Shown piece by piece: positions 61,261 to 64,000 of a stretch of DNA of 64,000 nt. The translations under genes and the position numbers were made by a program. This DNA is from JAOPZW01 sp036379935. GTDB taxonomy: Bacteria > Actinomycetota > Thermoleophilia > Solirubrobacterales > Solirubrobacteraceae. Below the pieces are notes generated by a model. The model made no database searches. It was not told the origin of the DNA and saw only the letters and a list, made by a program, of their open reading frames with translations. Within the stretch, counting starts at the first letter, position 1; the number at the start of each line of letters is the position of its first letter. The stretch covers positions 1 through 64,000 of the forward strand of contig DASVFT010000154.1 in the NCBI GenBank assembly GCA_036379935.1, in the 5' to 3' direction.

Positions 61261-62265
61261 ATGAAGCGCGCCCTCATCACCGGCATCACGGGTCAGGACG
61301 GCTCGTACCTCGCCGAGCAGCTGCTCGACAAGGGCTACGAGGTCCACGGGATCGTTCGCCGATCCTCCTCGTTCAACACCGAGCGGATCGACCCGATCTA
61401 CCGTGATCGTCACGAGCAGGACGTCAAGCTCCTCCTGCACCATGGCGACCTCACCGACTCGAGCCGCCTGGTGCGCCTGCTCTACGAGCTGCAGCCTGAC
61501 GAGGTCTACCACCTGGGTGCGCAGTCGCACGTGCGCGTCTCGTTTGACGTCCCGGAGTACACATCCGACGTCACCGGGATGGGGACCGTGCGACTCCTGG
61601 AAGCCATGCGCGACGCCGGCGTGAAGCCCCGCTTCTACCAAGCGTCCTCGAGCGAGATGTACGGCGCAACCCCACCACCGCAATCTGAGTCGACCGCCTT
61701 CCACCCCCGTAGCCCGTACGCCGTCGCCAAGGTCACCGCCTACTGGATCACCGTCAACTACCGCGAGAGCTACGGGCTCTTCGCCTCCAACGGGATCCTC
61801 TTCAACCACGAGAGCCCCCGCCGCGGCGAGACTTTCGTGACGCGCAAGATCACCCGTGCGCTGGCGCGTATCCAAGCTGGACTGCAGGACAAGCTCTTTC
61901 TCGGCAACCTCGACGCCAAGCGCGACTGGGGCTACGCCCCTGACTACACCGACGCGATGTGGCGGATGCTCCAGCACGACGAGCCCGACGACTTCGTCGT
62001 CGCCACGGGTGAGATGCACTCGGTCCGCGAGTTTCTTGATGAGGCGTGCGCGCACCTCAACCTCGATTGGGAGTCCGCGGTCGAGATCGACGAACGCTAC
62101 TTCCGTCCGGCCGAGGTCGATGCTCTCTGCGGCGATGCCACGAAGGCACGCGAAGTGCTCGGCTGGGAGCCGACCGTCACATTCCGCGAGCTCGTGCGCA
62201 TCATGGTCGACGCCGATGTGCGCGCGCTCGAGGACGAGCTGGCCGGCCGCAAGGTCCGTCTCTAG
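61261..62265 (+). CDS. gmd: GDP-mannose 4,6-dehydratase
   Basis: The protein has 334 residues starting at ATG 61261 (chosen from the -10 spacing). ALITGITGQDGSYLAEQLLD is the NADP motif, YGIVRRSSSFNTERID-like HGIVRRSSSFNTERI marks Gmd, FYQASSSEMYG holds the Ser/Thr-Glu pair, SPYAVAKVTAYW the YxxxK and FNHESPRRGETFVTRKI the nucleotide-binding block. It converts GDP-mannose to the 4-keto-6-deoxy sugar. With the next gene it forms the GDP-fucose route. Confidence 0.95.
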   Translation: MKRALITGITGQDGSYLAEQLLDKGYEVHGIVRRSSSFNTERIDPIYRDRHEQDVKLLLHHGDLTDSSRLVRLLYELQPDEVYHLGAQSHVRVSFDVPEYTSDVTGMGTVRLLEAMRDAGVKPRFYQASSSEMYGATPPPQSESTAFHPRSPYAVAKVTAYWITVNYRESYGLFASNGILFNHESPRRGETFVTRKITRALARIQAGLQDKLFLGNLDAKRDWGYAPDYTDAMWRMLQHDEPDDFVVATGEMHSVREFLDEACAHLNLDWESAVEIDERYFRPAEVDALCGDATKAREVLGWEPTVTFRELVRIMVDADVRALEDELAGRKVRL

Positions 62266-62273
62266 GCGTGACG

Positions 62274-63230
62274 ATGTCGCGCGCGCCGTCGCCAGCGTTC
62301 TGGGAGGGCCGGTCCATCACGGTGACCGGAGGGGCGGGCTTCCTCGGGCGCGTGGTCGTGCGTGACCTGCGCGACCTCGCGGCCGACGTTCGCGTCATTC
62401 GTTCAACCGAGCACGACCTACGCGATCCCGCGGCCACGCGTGATGCAGTGGACGGCGCCGAGACGGTCATCCATCTGGCCGCCAACGTTGGCGGGATCGG
62501 CTTCAACCGCCGAAACCCCGCCCCGCTGGTCTACGACAACCTCATGATGACTGGCAACATCTTCGAGCAGTCGCGACAGGCGGGCGTGGAGAAGCTCGTC
62601 TCGGCGTGCACGGTCTGTGCCTATCCGAAGCACACGCCGGTGCCGTTCTCGGAGACGTCGCTCTGGGACGGCTATCCCGAGGAGTCCAACGCCCCGTACG
62701 GCCTCGCCAAGAAGATGATGTGCGTGCTCAGCGACGCCTACCGCCGCCAGTACGAATTCGACTCCTGCGTGCCGATCATCGCGAATCTCTACGGGCCCGA
62801 CGACAACTTCGACCTAGAGGACTCCCACGTCATTGCCGCGATGATCCGGAAGTTCGTGGAGGCGCACGATCGCGGCGACGAGCCGGTGACGTTGTGGGGC
62901 ACGGGCTCGGCCTCGCGCGAGTTCCTCTTCGTCGAAGATGCGGCGCGCGCCCTGCTGCTCGCGGGCGAGCACCTCGACCGGTCCGATCCGGTCAACGTCG
63001 GTACCGGCGTCGAGACGCGCATCCGGGACCTCGCTGAGCTGATCCAGGAGCTCGTCGGTCATCGCGGCGAGATCGTCTGGGACGCGTCGAAGCCCGACGG
63101 CCAGCCAACCCGCTACCTCGACGTCTCCCGGGCCCGCGAGTGGCTCGGCTTCGAGGCGGACACGCCGCTGCGCAATGGCCTCGAGCGCACCATCGCGAGC
63201 TATCGCGAGCAGCACTCCCCGGTGGCATGA
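62274..63230 (+). CDS. fcl: GDP-L-fucose synthase-like epimerase/reductase
   Basis: The protein has 318 residues from ATG 62274; GTG 62268 is an alternative. ITVTGGAGFLGRVVVRDLRD is the NADP motif, VSACTVCAYPKHTPVPF the Ser/Cys active-site block, NAPYGLAKKMMCVL the YxxxK and IIANLYGPDDNFDLEDSHVI the substrate loop typical of Fcl. It epimerises C3/C5 and reduces C4 of the Gmd product to GDP-L-fucose or a related 6-deoxyhexose. It lies 8 bases after gmd and overlaps the next gene by ATGA. Confidence 0.88.
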   Translation: MSRAPSPAFWEGRSITVTGGAGFLGRVVVRDLRDLAADVRVIRSTEHDLRDPAATRDAVDGAETVIHLAANVGGIGFNRRNPAPLVYDNLMMTGNIFEQSRQAGVEKLVSACTVCAYPKHTPVPFSETSLWDGYPEESNAPYGLAKKMMCVLSDAYRRQYEFDSCVPIIANLYGPDDNFDLEDSHVIAAMIRKFVEAHDRGDEPVTLWGTGSASREFLFVEDAARALLLAGEHLDRSDPVNVGTGVETRIRDLAELIQELVGHRGEIVWDASKPDGQPTRYLDVSRAREWLGFEADTPLRNGLERTIASYREQHSPVA

Positions 63231-64000
63231 GCAGCCCGCGCGCGCTCATCACCGGCATCTCCGGCCAGGACGGCTCGTACCTGGCCGAGCTGCTCCTGTC
63301 CAAGGGCTACGAGGTGTTCGGCATCGTCCGCGGCTCTCCGCTCGCGCACTACGACAACCTCGAGGCGGTTCGCGACGACGTCACCCTGCTCCAGGGTGAC
63401 CTCCTGGACCAGATGACGCTCCTCGACGCGATCAACCGCGCCCAGCCCGACGAGCTCTACAACCTCGCGGCGACCTCCTTCGTGCCCGCCTCGTGGCGCC
63501 AGCCCGTGATGACCGCCCAGTTCACCGCCGTGGGCGTCACCGCCATGCTCGAGGCGATCCGCATCACCAATTCCGGGATCCGCGTCTACCAGGCGTCCTC
63601 CAGCGAGATCTTCGGCGCCACCCGCCAGTCGCCGCAGAACGAGGAGACGCCGTTTCGCCCGCACACGCCCTACGGCGTGGCCAAGCTCTACGGCCATCTC
63701 ATGGTCGCCTCGTACCGCGACCGCTACGGCATGCACCTGTCGAGCGGGATCGCGTTCAACCACGAGTCGCCACGCCGGCCGGCGGAGTTCGTCACGCGCA
63801 AGGTCACGCGCGCCGTGGCGGCCATCAAGCTCGGGCTCCAGGAGGAACTGCGCCTCGGCGACCTCACGGCCACCCGCGACTGGGGCTTCGCCGGCGACTT
63901 CGCCGAGGCGATGTGGCTCATGCTCCAACGCCCCACCGGCGACGACTTCGTCCTGGCGACGGGCGTCAGTCGCAGCGTCGGCGAGCTCGCCGCGGCCGGG
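63227..64000 (+). CDS. Second GDP-mannose 4,6-dehydratase paralogue, 3' end outside window
   Basis: ATG 63227 overlaps the fcl stop by 4 bases; 258 codons are visible. ALITGISGQDGSYLAELLLS, VYQASSSEIFGATRQ, TPYGVAKLYGHLMV and FNHESPRRPAEFVTRKV repeat every Gmd motif. It differs from the first copy in the loop NLAATSFVPASWRQP, where the first has HLGAQSHVRVSFDVP, so substrate or product may differ. Examples with similar loops include dehydratases for other GDP- or UDP-hexoses. The gene is truncated only by the window edge. Confidence 0.85.
   Translation, partial: MSSPRALITGISGQDGSYLAELLLSKGYEVFGIVRGSPLAHYDNLEAVRDDVTLLQGDLLDQMTLLDAINRAQPDELYNLAATSFVPASWRQPVMTAQFTAVGVTAMLEAIRITNSGIRVYQASSSEIFGATRQSPQNEETPFRPHTPYGVAKLYGHLMVASYRDRYGMHLSSGIAFNHESPRRPAEFVTRKVTRAVAAIKLGLQEELRLGDLTATRDWGFAGDFAEAMWLMLQRPTGDDFVLATGVSRSVGELAAAG

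Overview
The window is very GC-rich, with dense coding, many GTG starts and strong third-position G/C bias. It looks like a high-GC actinobacterium. Several family combinations (a PspC-domain histidine kinase, a MoaD-MoaE fusion, a small acyl-CoA carboxylase epsilon subunit, a B12 mutase without a fused cobalamin domain) point to Thermoleophilia/Solirubrobacterales; this is inference from family content, not from a marker gene. No tRNA, rRNA, CRISPR array, transposase or phage gene was recognised, and no stretch over 300 bases lacks a gene or gene remnant.

Layout. (1) 1-13279, envelope/exopolysaccharide block I: a 5'-truncated metallophosphoesterase, a FemAB-like acyltransferase, three NodB-type deacetylases, a GT4 glycosyltransferase, a Wzz/BY-kinase with an unusual inserted helix-turn-helix-like segment, a membrane-anchored degenerate resolvase-like protein, a secreted Pro/Thr-rich protein, a short sugar-phosphate transferase, an epimerase and a sugar aminotransferase. 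(2) 13287-18278: a minus-strand envelope-stress-type cluster (subtilase, PspC protein, 60-aa membrane protein, PspC-histidine kinase, NarL-type regulator). (3) 18342-22936: assimilatory sulfate reduction (sir-cysH-cysD-cysN). (4) 23039-28723: a PLP decarboxylase, an ECF sigma factor remnant, accE, an ornithine cyclodeaminase homologue, accD and a CoxG/SRPBCC-like protein with a long Glu-Pro tail. (5) 28953-33619: a plus-strand copper-protein operon (two-site cupredoxin, two-domain multicopper oxidase, cupredoxin) followed by an ArsB/SLC13-type permease and a UspA protein. (6) 33629-36370: small membrane proteins, a methylmalonyl-CoA-mutase-type large subunit and a VOC protein. (7) 36526-41402: a six-gene overlapping operon for 4-hydroxybenzoate/protocatechuate degradation (pcaHGC-pobA-pcaBD). 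(8) 41464-43589: MoaD-MoaE fusion, Cys-less HesB-like protein, GNAT, ferritin. (9) 43654-64000, polysaccharide block II: UDP-xylose-synthase-like epimerase, long polyprenyl glycosylphosphotransferase, glycosyltransferases, methyltransferase, secreted GH-A-like protein, O-antigen-ligase/TPR protein, more epimerases, a large exported protein of distinct composition and a gmd-fcl-gmd cluster cut by the window end.

How it fits together. Blocks I and II supply nucleotide-sugar synthesis (Gmd, Fcl, UXS, GalE-type enzymes, aminotransferase), two lipid-linked initiating transferases, extending glycosyltransferases, chain-length control/kinase, ligase and deacetylases, so the window covers much of a surface-glycan system. 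Central metabolism here covers sulfate assimilation, aromatic catabolism to the beta-ketoadipate branch and acyl-CoA carboxylation/mutation. Many isolated genes carry a TANNNT -10 box 6-8 nt before the start codon, suggesting frequent leaderless transcription; this was used to choose several starts.

The strongest leads are the helix-turn-helix-like insertion inside the BY-kinase ATPase core, the neighbouring membrane-tethered serine-recombinase-like domain lacking its catalytic motif, a 163-bp palindromic element whose ends supply the stop codons of two convergent genes, and an array of GTCCC/GGGAC half-sites over the start of the PspC operon.
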